DNA of 64,000 nt from Asterias rubens (GCF_902459465.1 NC_047081.1:11638849-11702848), one strand, 5' to 3'. Shown: positions 45,845 to 57,917, numbered from the stretch's first letter. The notes: generated by a model from the letters alone, not told the origin. A program made the numbers and translations.

Positions 45845-46640
45845 TGTAGTCTGCATTTTTGTGTTTCCACTGTTGTAGTCTTGGTTCAAGGCATTTCAAT
45901 TTGTTTTCAATGTAGCTGTAGTCTTAGATCAAGGCATTTGTTGGTTCTCAGTGGTGCTTCTGTCTGTCTGAGTTCAAGAAATCTCCATTTCTTTCAGTGT
46001 TGTTGTACTCTTGTCTCGAGGCTTTTCTCATTGATATCAGTGTTGTTGTAGTCTTGGCTCAAGGCCTTGCTGTAATTTTTTTTTTCAATGTTGCTTTATT
46101 CTGGGTCCATTAAAGCCATTGGACACTTTCGGAACAGAAAAAAAGTTCACAGATTTACAAATAACTTACAGGGTTTACAGAAAGTAATGGTGAAAGACTT
46201 CTCTTGAAATATTATTCATTGAAATGCTTTACTTTTTGAGAAAACATTAAAACAATATAAATTCTCGATATCGAGAATTACAGATTTATTTTAAACACAT
46301 CATGACATGACACGGCGAAACGTGCGGAAACAAGGGTGGGTTTTCCCAATATTTTGTCCTGACTCTGATGACCAATTGAGCCTAAATTTTTACAGGTTTG
46401 TTATTTTATATATAAGTTGTGATACACAAAGTGTGGGCCTTGGACAATACTGTTTACCGAAAGTGTCCAATGGCTTTAAGGCATTGTAATTTGTTTTCCG
46501 TGTTGCTGTAGTCTTGGTACAATACCTTACAACATTATTTTGTTTTCAGTGTTGCTGTCCATGGTCTTGGTTCATGGCATTAGTATTTTTTTTGTCATTG
46601 TTGATTTAGTCTGGGTTCTTGATAGTCTTAGCCCAAGACG
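45845..46640. repeat. Degenerate minisatellite of about 50-bp units, split by a MITE
   Basis: Units share gttgttgtagtcttggctca followed by aggcattt and a T-rich spacer. About five units lie before 46110 and three after 46480. The intervening 370 bp is a separate TTAA-flanked element. This is the gene-free spacer between the convergent FZ and EIF4E genes. Confidence 0.75.
46110..46479. repeat. TTAA-flanked MITE, 'agccattggacactttcgg' family, full copy
   Basis: Bounded by TTAA at 46110-46113 and 46476-46479. Terminal inverted repeats are agccattggacactttcgg and ccgaaagtgtccaatggct, 19 bases and perfect. The centre is the palindrome attctcgatatcgagaat. 370 bp, no reading frame. The TTAA flanks are those used by piggyBac-type transposases, so it may be a non-autonomous piggyBac relative. 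Confidence 0.85.
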
Positions 46641-46845
46641 TGAGTGAACGATAGTGGATAATGTGTTGGGCCTGTTGTAAATTGTTAATGCGCCTTCTTA
46701 TGGCATGATCTAACCAACAAGTAAAGTTGGTGAGTGTACTTGTCTTTGAAAATTATCAAAAGTATGCCTTATACGAATTTACTGTACTCAAAACAAAGTA
46801 ATTAGGACAAAAAGATCAAATTTATCATGAAAATGATACTGCCTC

Positions 46846-49323
46846 TTTATTAGAATGCAATAATTAATATAAAATGTATCTCAATTGAGTTCTCTGTGGT
46901 TAAGTTGCAATGAACATGCTGTATACAGATATACAATTTCCACTTACAATGTCACGGGTCAAAGGTCACGGCTCTGCTTGCCAATCATTCACTTTCCATG
47001 AACGGAGAATAGTGATAGTGAGTGCAAAACTTTATGGTAAGCAGAGCCAAGAAATCTTGTCCTAATTTGTACACTTTTTTTATCTGTCAGAAAAAAAACA
47101 AAAAGTTACCTAATTATTTAAAGATGTGAAAAGGCAAAAACAACAAAATTTAAATTACATGTTTATATACAATCATTTCCCATTCAAAAGTTAAGCTACA
47201 CACCAATTCCAAAGAGTTGCTAAGTAGGAAATATTTTACTTATTTGCTGAGCAGGAAAAATACAGGGTACAAGTCACAAAGAGTATACATGTACATGGCA
47301 TTTTGGCTGGTTAGCGGTTTCTGCTAAGTAATTATTGTGAACCATGCTAAGCAAATACTATCACACCTTCATGAAATCCAATAATGGCAGAAATATAAGG
47401 TACACAAATTCTCATTACAATTTAGCACATTTTTGTTACTTGTTTGAAACTCAATCAATGAAAGATGTTTTGAAAATGACAAGTGAAGAAAAAAAAAAGG
47501 ATCTAAAACAGCATAAAATAATAGAAACGAAATTTAACTGATTTACAAAATGACCGTTAACTTACGAACACAACTACATGTTACAATCCAAACAAGTTAC
47601 AAGTTTTGGGTTGAGTTTTTTTTCTAGCAGTTTTACGCAACTTTCTTTTTATATCTTCAAGTTTAAAACATTTCAAAAACAAATATTAAACAATGTTGTC
47701 AATCGTATGAAAACAAATACACTTCTCAAAAGCACATTCTTGCCCAGATAAATTCCCAATAATTCTAGCCAGGCAAAATTAAGTTGTCCTCCTCATTACA
47801 AGTCTTGATTTTAATCCATAATGGCCACAACCCATATTGGCTGCAAAAGGCCGCCACAGGTCTTTACTTGTTTCCACTGTTTTCCTTGTTAGCATAGTAT
47901 CTACATTTCTAAAAAGAAACTAAATTTCTGATTCGTGTTCTCTTTCTGGACATTTTTTCCATGTTTACTGCAAATATTTGAGCAAAAAATCATTTTAAAA
48001 AGCTTTCATTACTTGGCTTATCCTGATGACCGTACAGAAAAGAATTGTTTCTAAATTGTTATTAATGTTAATCATACAGATTAATTAAGACAGCCTATAA
48101 ACTATAAACCTGGTACCAGCATTAATAATTTCCAAACGAGAAAAGTCTGTGTATAGAGTGCCTCTAAATAATGTTCCGGTAAAATATTTTAAATCACTTG
48201 AAAAGAGGATCGAGGTCAGTGAAATGCAATAAGCAGTTAGTTCTTGATTTGATGTTTTTGTCTTGTATCAATGGCTAAATTTATGAGAATGGTCAAGACA
48301 ACAAAAAATTGTCAATGACCTGATGTTTTGACTATAGCAGACTTTAGCTTTGACTCAACCAGCAATAATTTAGTTATTTTATGCATTTGCTGAATTTTTT
48401 AAGGAAGTTTTAGAGTTCTAGATTGAATTTGTCTGATATTAAGTGTGCCAAAAATAGCTCTCAGAAGTATACACAAATCAACATCCAACACATTTTCTAA
48501 ATGCCTTTTCGATCATAGATCTTCTAAACAATTTAAGCGACAACGAAATTATCTCCTCAAAAAAATGACACAGACGAAACTTCACTTTACTCATTGACAA
48601 ATTACGTGTTCTATTTTAACTACTTGCAATTCTTACATGCAAATAACAAGTGTTTTCAATGTAAATACAGCATATTTATCTATTTACAATAAATCACACA
48701 ATAGATTTAATAATCTAGTGTTTTTCCTTTTCTTATTAATCAGCGCCATTATGACTGTTCTCATGTAATTTATCCATACTCAAAACGATAAAATAAAACT
48801 TCAAAAATTCCCTCCAAACATTTTCAGTTTTTCAGACGGTACCGATCAACCTGAACAATACTTTACACCCTCAAAAACAAAAATACTCAAAAAAGTGTCG
48901 CTCGACGTCTTAGCTTTTTGTCCACCAACGCAGACGATAAAACAGATACAAATAAAAACGGAAATCTCACAGTCGATCTGATTCTAGAACATTAAGAAAT
49001 ACTTCTGAAAATACTCACTTGAAAAAAAATAATAATAACGGCACTAGTTCAACGAGACTGTCAGTTTCTTTCCTTCTGTACTAGACTCTATAACTTTAAT
49101 TAACATGAATTAGTTAAATACAAGTATTGAGCCATTTAATGGCATGACATCTGTCCCCCCCTAGCCCCCTTCCCCTTCTACTAAGGGACCAATAATCTTG
49201 TCCCTTTTTCCCCTTTAATTCAGAGCACCTCTGAGTCGTGTTATTACCCACTGTACAGACCCCTTTAAACAGGATCTCTACACAAATCAATAAAGCTGTA
49301 CATACTATGACCAAAGCTGACTA
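46846..49323 (-). other. Probable long 3' UTR of EIF4E
   Basis: From the EIF4E stop leftward there is 2.5 kb of AT-rich sequence without a coding frame. A minus-strand AATAAA lies at 46851-46846. Vertebrate EIF4E also has a long AU-rich 3' UTR. Nearer signals could end the transcript earlier. Confidence 0.4.
47205..47382. repeat. Palindromic dispersed repeat, 'gggcccaatttcatagagctgc' family (diverged)
   Basis: Keeps gagttgctaagtaggaaata, ttttggctggttagcggttt and catgctaagcaaat. It lies in the probable 3' UTR of EIF4E. Confidence 0.55.
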
Positions 49324-52300
49324 TCATACCACGAAGCGACTCTTTGCCATTGAACCCGTCTTGGACATTGTGTCTGCGTGTGCCTGTAACAAACGAAGAG
49401 AGAACAAAAGTTAGGAATAATTGTGTCTGTGGTGTCTGTATCGAACAAAAAAAGAACGAGATTTAGAAATAATTGTGTCTACGTGTCCCAGTGCCTGTAT
49501 CAAACCAGAGGAGCACAAGAATTGATAAAAACTCAAGGTCCTTCAACACTCTCCTATGGGACACAGTACTTTACGTAGCACTATGTTATGGTTTTCAAGA
49601 TGCTGTGGCGTAATATGCAGCTAATCAAACCAGGAGCACTGTGGTGAACCCCTTCACTTTTTGATAAGTGCACTGGGTTCTTTTACGCATGGAACCAAGA
49701 GCTTTTTAGTGCACTTTTAAGTTTCCTGGGTTTGTGATTACATTTGATCCTGATCCACAATAACAACCTATCCTCATGCGCTGTGAGGCGCGCAAACATG
49801 CTACTTTCAGTGACAACCTTGCTAATTCTTTGCCAATACCAAGCAACTCACTTGCTGACTGACAAGACCCAAGACTTAGGACCAACTTACCTCGTATGAT
49901 ATTAATGTCTTTGCTGGAAGACTGAGTCTTTCCTTGAATCCTTTCCTGTAAGAAAAACAATAGGATGAACAACATTACTTTAAAATCACAAGTGGGGAAA
50001 CAATTTGGCAGTGAGAGGTGGTGCGTCAAGCTTTTTTTATACATGTTGGAGGACACTACTACGGACAAATATTTCTGACTACTACGAACACAAAATTTCT
50101 CACCCAATTTTCATAATTCCATCTTCCTGTTTGTGGTTGCCTGTCCAGACAGAGATTTTGTTGCCCTTGCCTCGGACATTGATGACCCCACCGTTGACCA
50201 ACTCTCCTTCATCATCACAAGACTCTCCGATAAGAAACAACAACTGAGGAAGAAAACAAAACTACATCTTATCACATTTGTTATATTAATAACCCCTGGA
50301 GTTATTTAAATGAATTTTGGTGGCTAGTAACCGCAGTGCTAGAAAAAAGATATCAAAGAGCATGGTTTCTTTGTATCCGAATTTTTCCATAAACACAAAC
50401 GGTCTCAATTCAGATTTATAAGTCTATAACTTCTGGACCCTGACGACACGGCATTAAACGATAGGGGACTCGACCTTCTCCAATAAGGACCACGCCCTGT
50501 GGAATTCACTTCCTGATAGCTGCAGAAATACAAACTCATTTAATCATTCTACGCTAGAACTGTTGAAGACCCACTTGTTTCGTTGACAGTGATTTATATT
50601 TCAGACCATCTTTAATTTAGGTTTGTTGATCTGTGCTGAACACATCCTAGCGCTTTGCAATCTCTGGATTGAAAAGAGGCTCTATAAATGCAAACCTATT
50701 ATTATTTTATTTAAAGACACTCACCGATTCTAACCAATATCGATCGACATCTTGTGGCTTAACCCGTCCTAGATTGAGCAACCAACGTCCTCCTTTTCTG
50801 TTCTTGTCATCCTCCCACATGGGTTTGATTCCTTCCTGGAAAGTCAAAGGTCAAACAACAGGTCACAATAGTCTTCAATCAAGTCCATGTCTTTTCAGAA
50901 CAAAGTGACAGACAGTCAAATCTGTTTAGGATCGGACCTACTGCAACACTTAGAGGGAATGTTTACGTTTGGTAATCACTCGTTTTCTGATAATTTCAGA
51001 TGGGACGTAAAGCAGTAGGTCTTGTGTGTTATGTAATGCACATGCTCCGGTATTTCTGGTTTGATTGGCTGCATATTGCGCCACAGCACCACAAAACACT
51101 GAAGTGCCATGAGCCTACACGGAGTGGTGGATTTGAGCGCCATAAAGGAGCCACTTTTTTATGTTTATACACTTATCCAAAGTTAATAGGGTATGGTTGT
51201 TGAACCATGCCCATCAGCTGTGAGTAAAAACTGAGTCATTAATTATAAACTTTTTTTGTCATTTTGACGGACCTTGAACAGCGAGTAGTCACATCCTGAT
51301 TGGAGTTTGCTGGCAGACTGGATATGGTTGAATAACCTACGAGGACAAAAAGTAAACAATAATGTCAACAAATCATTTATAAGAGTAACTAAAAATATAA
51401 ACATGAATAGTAAACTTGCGGGTACAACCATGAGTAAAATCTCTTTTGAAGGAGTGATGGCTCTGAAAAGAGCTGGTTTGGTCTTGACGTTTATTTATAG
51501 TTTGCACTTCATTTCATTATTTGACTGTGAAGCCAAGTACTCTCAGACAAGCAAACTTAATCACTAGCCAAGAACCTAATGGATAGAAGACAAGAAGTAC
51601 AAGCTTCAGTTTTAGATGTGGCAGCGAACCCCTTGAGAATTATTCCAAGGAAAACTCATGCAGTTAGGGTAGGGACTGAAAACCCAATCCATGCAATGCA
51701 TCCAGCAGGATTTGAACCAATCACCTTCGGACTAACGTGCCGGTCAGTTACAATTTACCAAGTCAGTTTCACTTGTGGTTTGTCGTGTTATACTTTTATT
51801 TCATTTCAACTTACGCCCAAAAGTCCTCAACGGTATCAAAGGCAGTGATAACCCTAAGATTATCGGCCCAAGACTTTGTTTTATCGTTCTTGAAGAACCA
51901 AAGAGCCCACTTGTTCTGTAGAGGATGTTTGATCTCTTGTTCGGGTGTCAGAAGGGCAGACTCTGTCTCTTCTGTTTTAATTGTCTTCTTGTCGTGAGGG
52001 GTTTCCTGGTGAAAACAAAAAGTATCAGTATGGATTTTAAATCGTAAGAAAACAATGGAAGCTAAAGGGGACATTATGTTCTTTAGACTACGTTTCTATG
52101 TTTCCCATAAACGTTCAGCACGGTTTTGATTTGATTTCCCTTTCAAAGTTTGCTTAGCTAAGTAAAGTCAAGTATCCATTCTGACTGTCGATAAATTAAG
52201 AAGAAGAAGACACTCTTTCAACTTTATTTTCTCAGTTCAACTAAAAAAATATTATTTTAATTATTAAAAAGTCCAGCTGCTGGCTTTGCTTTAGTAAAAA

Positions 52301-52895
52301 TGTCTTAGCCTCTGCTGCTCTTGACAACTTGATCATCTGATTCTGAGTCTGATTTTGATCAATGAAGAATTCAGAATTGAATTGGTTAGGCTATCCTGGA
52401 CCTGGCTAATCAAATTGATCATAAATTGATGATGAAAAGTAATTATTCCTCAAATGTACAGTTTCTAATAAAATGGAAACAATGCATAGTTAATCATGCT
52501 CATTTTACAAAGTACAGCATAGGGCCTACATGACAAATACAACATTCACACACAGGGCGTGATCATCATGAACGAAAATGATAAAGACAGGCTGGTGCAT
52601 AGGAATATTATAAAATTATAGTGCACAGTTACTGCTAGCAGCTGCAAGGCACAGAGCGTACAGTGCATGTGCACCACACAATACGGTGACATTGCACGTG
52701 TAGTCGCGATTCATTATTTGGCACAAAAAACTCTGTTTTCATCCATTTTCCAATGAACACCCTCCCTCAAATTTCATCTAAACATCACATACAGCCGTAC
52801 ATTTCAGAAATTCGTGTTCCTATTTACCAAAATTTAAATCTACTTCATACAAACGGGGAAATTACCTCATGAGATATCGCCACTGCGGAGGCCAT
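49324..52895 (-). CDS. EIF4E: Eukaryotic translation initiation factor 4E (7 exons, complete)
   Basis: Minus-strand exons: 52895-52866, 52005-51815, 51336-51273, 50835-50725, 50243-50104, 49945-49891 and 49383-49324 (TGA). Donors and acceptors are canonical and frame is kept; 216 residues against 217 in human. eIF4E binds the 7-methylguanosine cap of mRNA in the cytoplasm and recruits eIF4G to start translation. The core HPLQNKWALWFFKND is present. Cap-stacking tryptophans W56 and W102 and the cap-contact E103 are in place, as is W165 (human W166). W73 in EDFWAL, used for eIF4G and 4E-BP binding, is kept. The end KTGSMAKSRFVV carries S208 at the position of human S209, the MNK phosphorylation site. 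The N-terminus (MASAVAISHE) is lineage-specific. Divergent from the SAM-domain gene. Confidence 0.98.
50430..50708 (+). mobile_element. CR1/L2-like LINE 3' end in EIF4E intron 4
   Basis: The plus strand reads ALWNSLPDSCRN...LELLKTHLFR and stop, the classic end of a CR1/L2 reverse transcriptase. After it comes a tail, agcgctttgcaatctctgga then aaaagaggctctataaatgc, ending in ATTATTATT. It is inserted antisense to EIF4E and stops about 16 bases from the exon 4 boundary (50725), next to its splice donor. Confidence 0.8.
51575..51760 (-). mobile_element. tRNA-derived SINE (minus orientation)
   Basis: Shares actgaaaacccaatccat, gagaattattccaagga and an atttgaacc box B remnant with the better copy at 61370-61575. 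It lies in EIF4E intron 2. A 'gaggtttgcggtaa' fragment (51425-51500) lies just left. Confidence 0.6.
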
Positions 52896-54637
52896 GTTCG
52901 CTGTAAAATCCAATATGGCGTTTAGTCACGTGGTACCGGCAAAATGCTTTCTAAAAAAAACTATGATTTGTTTTACTCACAGAGCGGTTTCAGGCGATGA
53001 CTAAACACGAGTAAAAAGAGTTGGGTTTATCTTTAGTCATACGCTCGAATGAGGTCTATTCTTTAAAATATTTGGGGGTGCTTGCTTGTATTACGTGTCT
53101 GTGTTCTCGCGGCTGTACCCCGGTGTGGAAAAGGGGTGTGTCTTATTATTAAGATTAGGAATAAGAGTTATCCCCACCGTTGGGAGTGTATAACCATGGA
53201 GGAAGCCCCGTGCGGAACAGATCGCGGGTCGGGGTAGGGCAATTTTATTCCAACCCAATTATTTTCATAAACTTTTATTGCAGCCCTAATCCTACAGGAG
53301 GGAGCTTGTCATGGTCTTCGCAAATTGTGATGTTGAAAACTCATAAGACCCACGATCACCCAAGTTTGCTATGACCAATGAGGTAGTAGCGATGACCAAG
53401 CCTCACAAAGTATTATGGTCCAGTACCATTTAACCTTTGTTTTACCATAGAGCAAGGAATTTATAAAGTTCTTTTCTGGCATGCTGGTCTTTTGGGAATG
53501 TTATAAAAGTAACAGATGTACAAGTTTTGCGATGTGTCCCCCTTTTTCTCAAATCAAAAGTTGATACAAATCAGCAGACCATGCAGTCTCCAAGTACTGT
53601 ACAGGTGCATATAATATTTCCTTGTGTTCTTCATAATTAAATTGAGCTTTGCAAATTGCCGCGGCTGCTCATTAAATACTTTGTGGACGTTTCCTCAATA
53701 AGCGGCCCTATCTTTGGACAAAGAGAGAGTGTGTGGTTCTGCACTTGGAGATCACTCGCTGTCGTCTTGTGATAGTTGTTGGGAACGATTCTTTGTTTAT
53801 AATAATAATAATAATATAACGGTGAACCTCTACCCGGCGGGGTTCAATCTCACTCGCCGGTGGGTGTTGGTGTTAGGGGGGGGGGGGGGTGTAGACGGGT
53901 CAGAACAATATTAGTGGTGGCACGTTTGTTTGTTTTTGAGCGGCTATTTAAACCAGTCGGACCACGCCGAAGTCAATTTGGTTACTCTTTGGAGACTCAG
54001 TAGATCCATGGAGGTAGGACCCGAGGTGATTGTCAATCTGTTCGACAGACAGTGGAGAAAATGATATTTAAAAAAAATGGTGGCAGCATGCATGTTGGGG
54101 TACACCACGATGTCTGACACACAACACATGATAAGTAGATGGCACCATAGATTAAGCTTTGAAATAATCATTTAATATAATTATGTGCATATGATGTATG
54201 CATGATGTGTGTATCCATGCATTACTCAGAAACCCCTATTGTTAATGGAAAAGTCCAACGGCATATCTGCAGGTGCACACGGCATGGAACACCTCTACCT
54301 CCATGGATGGGCACACGTACTGCGTAACAAGATGGCTATTTTTAGCTACGTGGTGACGTCATTGTGCTCGGCCTGGTGGCATGTGTGCGGGATATCCGTG
54401 GTGTGTTTGTGCTAAATGCAAATTTATGTGTAAAAGACTCGAGCACACAGTTCGTGCATAACGTGTACGGGTGTGTATGTGTTTTATACGAGGGTTCAGA
54501 GCATATTGTGTGTCCACAGCACACAGCAACCCAAACGCCATTTTGTAACATTTGGGGCGCGTATAAGTGGAGTCGTGGACACTGTCTCTGTTCGTTTTGA
54601 GGAAATTTTAGTAGAAAAACTCACAGGAGTTTTTGCA
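52896..54637. promoter_or_regulatory. Divergent promoter region between EIF4E (-) and the SAM-domain gene (+)
   Basis: 1.7 kb without a supported coding exon. On the EIF4E side a CACGTG E-box lies at 52927-52932, 32 bases upstream of the ATG, with ccaatatggcg (YY1-like CCATATTGG on the other strand) between. On the SAM side TATAAG at 54562-54567 lies 71 bases upstream of the ATG. Between are an ATA repeat (53798-53816), a G-run (53876-53890) and two half copies of the ccatggaggtag palindrome (54001-54018 and 54292-54306). Confidence 0.5.
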
Positions 54638-57600
54638 ATGTATGGAGGAGGAAGTAGGGGGAAGTGTCCAGAAAACTGGCAAACAGCCGAAATCTTGAAA
54701 TGGATTCAAGACAACGACCATTCCAAAGGAGATATTAAAAGTAGAGTAATGGGGGTCGTGCAAGCCAATGACTTGGACGGCCACACTTTGAAGCAACTGG
54801 TGGCTGAAAAAGACGAGATTCAAAATCTGTTCCCAGCACTGAAGGAGAGACTGGCGTTTAAGTCTATGCTCAGGAATCTGTTCAAGGTAAAAAAAAAAAA
54901 AAATCAATTAACCCGATCCCGAGTGAGATTTTTAACACACAGATAGATTGGCCATCCTCACTTGGTGTGTAATGTGTATTCAGTGTGCTCTTTCAACTTC
55001 GTTTAAATAATATGGTAGCCATGGGACTGTGTTTGACTGTGATATGAAAGATAACATATTATTCGCACTTAAATCACTGTACTTTTAATGTTATATTGTG
55101 GTGATAATAACACAATATAAACATTCAAATTGCATTATCTATCAACTCACCCAAAATGGTTTAGGCTATGATCTAACTTTTTATTTCTTTATTATAGAAG
55201 CCCCGTCTTGATAAATAAACTACAACAACTTAGATTTAAGAAAATTGTATACACTTTGTACCAAAACTGCCATAACCTATTATACGCATAAAAACAATAA
55301 CAGCTAATTTTTTTATTGCAGTATAGTGTTTATGCTCTTTTCAATTTATTTACCGACAAAACTACAAATTGTGCCAGTAAAAATTCAATTTGTAAACGGA
55401 TGTAACTACAACTTGTAGGTAGTCTGAGGCCCCGATAACAAAACAGGACCACTAAATATTATTACCTGTGCCAGATTTTGTGCGATCATTGTTGCAAGTT
55501 CTTGAAAGACGGTCAGTGACAAAATTAGGTAACTCGACGTTTTGACCATGCTCCCACTGGTTGTATTCAGGAGTATGAAAGCATTTAAATATTATGTGCA
55601 TCTTATTTAAATATTTTTACAGTGAAACTAATTATATGACCTTAACAACTTTTTTTGTTATATGATAATTTAAAAGATGTTGATTTTTTGAATTTGTATT
55701 TCGTTTGTTCAATGTCAACAGGAAGTGGGTAAGGTGTTATCAATTGAACCGCCTAGCAACCTCGTCCCCAAGCATTCACCGCCCGCTCCCGTGATGGTAG
55801 CATCCTACCCTCATAAACTACAACCCGCAACCTCGTTCCCTCCTCTCCAAAACAGTATTCGCTTCCCGGTGGTCACCACACCAACAAGAACATATCTCCC
55901 CCGAGAAGGAGGACCAACGCTTCCCGGCCGCCCCAGACTCCATCGTCCAGTGGACACGCATCAAGTGACGTCACAAAAGAGAATATTCATGGATAGGCCA
56001 CCAATTGACTCAGTTTTGCCAAAGAAAATAAGGGATTTGATACACACTGAGAAAACCTTCACTTTGCCATCGTCGGTTCCTTTCTCCGTGAATACCTCCT
56101 CACCCATAAACATAACCACTCAGCCACTGTACTTTAACAGTCAATCTATGATGTCTCCTCCACAAGCAAAGAGGCAAGCACTCTATCACAATGTCACCTC
56201 ACCACCACCCATCTCTCGAAGTATCCCCTCATCCTGCTCTGCCCCAACTGTCACCCAAACTGGCACCTCAATTCAGCTCCCTACCACTCCTCCTCAACCC
56301 CCGCCACAGAAGTCGCCTCAAATAATTTCCTCAGTCACTTCGTACGGCCTAGGTGTTGTACCAAGTGAAAAAACTCCTGCATCCAACTCATGGCTGGTCA
56401 GTAGCAGCAACAACTCGGAACCAAAAGTCTGCCCTACAGACTCGTCCTCCGCTGGATATTGTAGATGTATAAACTATCCGGCTCCAATCCCAGACTTTGA
56501 AGACGATATCCTGGAGTGCATGGCGAAGACGGGAGGGATTCGTCCTGTCGTGAGAAAGAGGATCATGCGGGACGCCTCCCAATTCTATGTCAGCATTACC
56601 ATGGGGCAGAGACTCAACTCCAATGATTATGCCAACATTGGACGCACAATGATTGAAAAGTTCCCGGCTTTGTCGTGTGGAGGTCTGATTCCTTGGGTAA
56701 GTTGTTTACAAACATTGCTGGGCCAGAATTTAGAATTTGGGACCAGGGACATTTTGTTGTGTTTTAATGACAAGTAGCACCGACGCCCGACCATCTGACG
56801 TCACACTTCAAGGCCAGTGAACCTAGAGCCCGGGTTTCGGATCACCTTCGACCTCACATCATTTCACATGGCCTTCATTGTTCTTGGTGGGGAATTACAG
56901 TTAAATCCCCTTGACATCAAAGATGGCGGCAAATGCGAGCCGCGGGTGTGTGACGTCAGAAATTCGGTTTATGATGCACTCGAACCCAACGTAGATAGCA
57001 ATACCATTAAAGGCATGTTCGTAAGAGAAATAAATCAGTTTTTTCTGCAATTTATAATGCCCTTAAAAATTATGTTTTGTTGTGCTCAATCAAAACGAAT
57101 TGTACCTGGTAAAGTCTGCTGCCACCTAGCGGTTGAGAGATGTTTATAGTTATGATAAAACAAAATCCACCTCGTACAATTATCGCATTATCAAATGGTT
57201 TCTTCAAGATAAAGTAACATTATAAATACACATTTTATTGACACAGTGGCATTTTTATTATTTCTGTGTGACTCTTTTAAATGACGGTGTCCCATATTCT
57301 GTCCGCTGTAGATTCGGTCCCCCAATGGAAAGTTAACATTGGCTGGCTCTTGAGGAGGGTCCTAACTCGGAACAGGATTAACCCTAATCCTAGCGTTTCT
57401 ATGGTTCTTCTTAAACGCCATTTCGGTCCAAATCCAGCAAAGTCCTATAATATGTCAAGTCTATATGCACACATGTGATTTGGAAGGACCAAAATGGCTT
57501 CTAATCGCAAGTTTTCGCCCCTTTTTCAATTATACGAACGGCTTTTGGCTACGACTTAAGAATATGGTTTCAGAATATACTCCTCAACTAACTCGCAGTC

Positions 57601-57917
57601 TAGCCAAAGCCATAGTCAAAGTTGGTGTGGTAGACATGGCTTAACATATTCTCTCATACATTTCCCATCATCAGGCACTGTTCAACAAAAGTCTCAGCCA
57701 ATGCATCCGAAACCTTCGTCGCCGTTTGAAGAAAATCAACGGGGGATTCGAGTCACTGAACAAAGCAGGAGACGACCTCGAGTCCGGGAGTGCTGTTACG
57801 TTCGACCCCATTGATTTATCAGATGAAGAAATTGGAGAAGGGGAGGAGGATGGAGGACAAGATGTCTTCTTCATCAAGGAAGAGATACCTGTTTGGACTG
57901 AGGATCAAGTGCAGTAG
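54638..57917 (+). CDS. SAM-domain protein with C-terminal helical module and SIM/SUMO-type motifs (3 exons, complete)
   Basis: Exons: 54638-54886, 55722-56696 and 57675-57917 (TAG), all phase 0, giving 488 residues. Residues about 13-83 form a SAM-like domain (WQTAEILKWIQ, VMGVVQANDLDGHTLKQL, FPALKERLAFKSMLRNLF), a protein-interaction fold. Residues 84-328 are a Pro/Ser/Thr-rich disordered linker. Residues 329-428 form a second module: DDILECM, GQRLNSNDYANIGRTMIEKFPAL, W408 and SLSQCIRNLRRRLKK. This pattern recalls the C-terminal part of SAMD3-like proteins and, less so, a BEN domain; I cannot decide between them. The basic RRRLKK may be a nuclear signal. The acidic tail holds PIDLSDEEIGEGEED (a SUMO-interacting-type motif) and IKEE (475-478, a SUMO-acceptor consensus). 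The ATG is the first in its frame after a TATA-like site. A role in nuclear assemblies is inference. Confidence 0.85.

Noticed and set aside
45614-46051. 145-codon plus-strand frame
   Set aside because: Overlaps the degenerate minisatellite between the convergent FZ and EIF4E genes. The Cys/Leu/Ser-rich peptide is repeat-derived.
54473-54637. N-terminal extension of the SAM-domain protein
   Set aside because: The frame is open but starts at a GTG, has no ATG before 54638 and runs through the TATA-like site at 54562.
56817-57149. 110-codon plus-strand frame inside intron 2 of the SAM-domain gene
   Set aside because: No family resemblance. Skipping it gives clean phase-0 joining of exons 2 and 3 within the same module.
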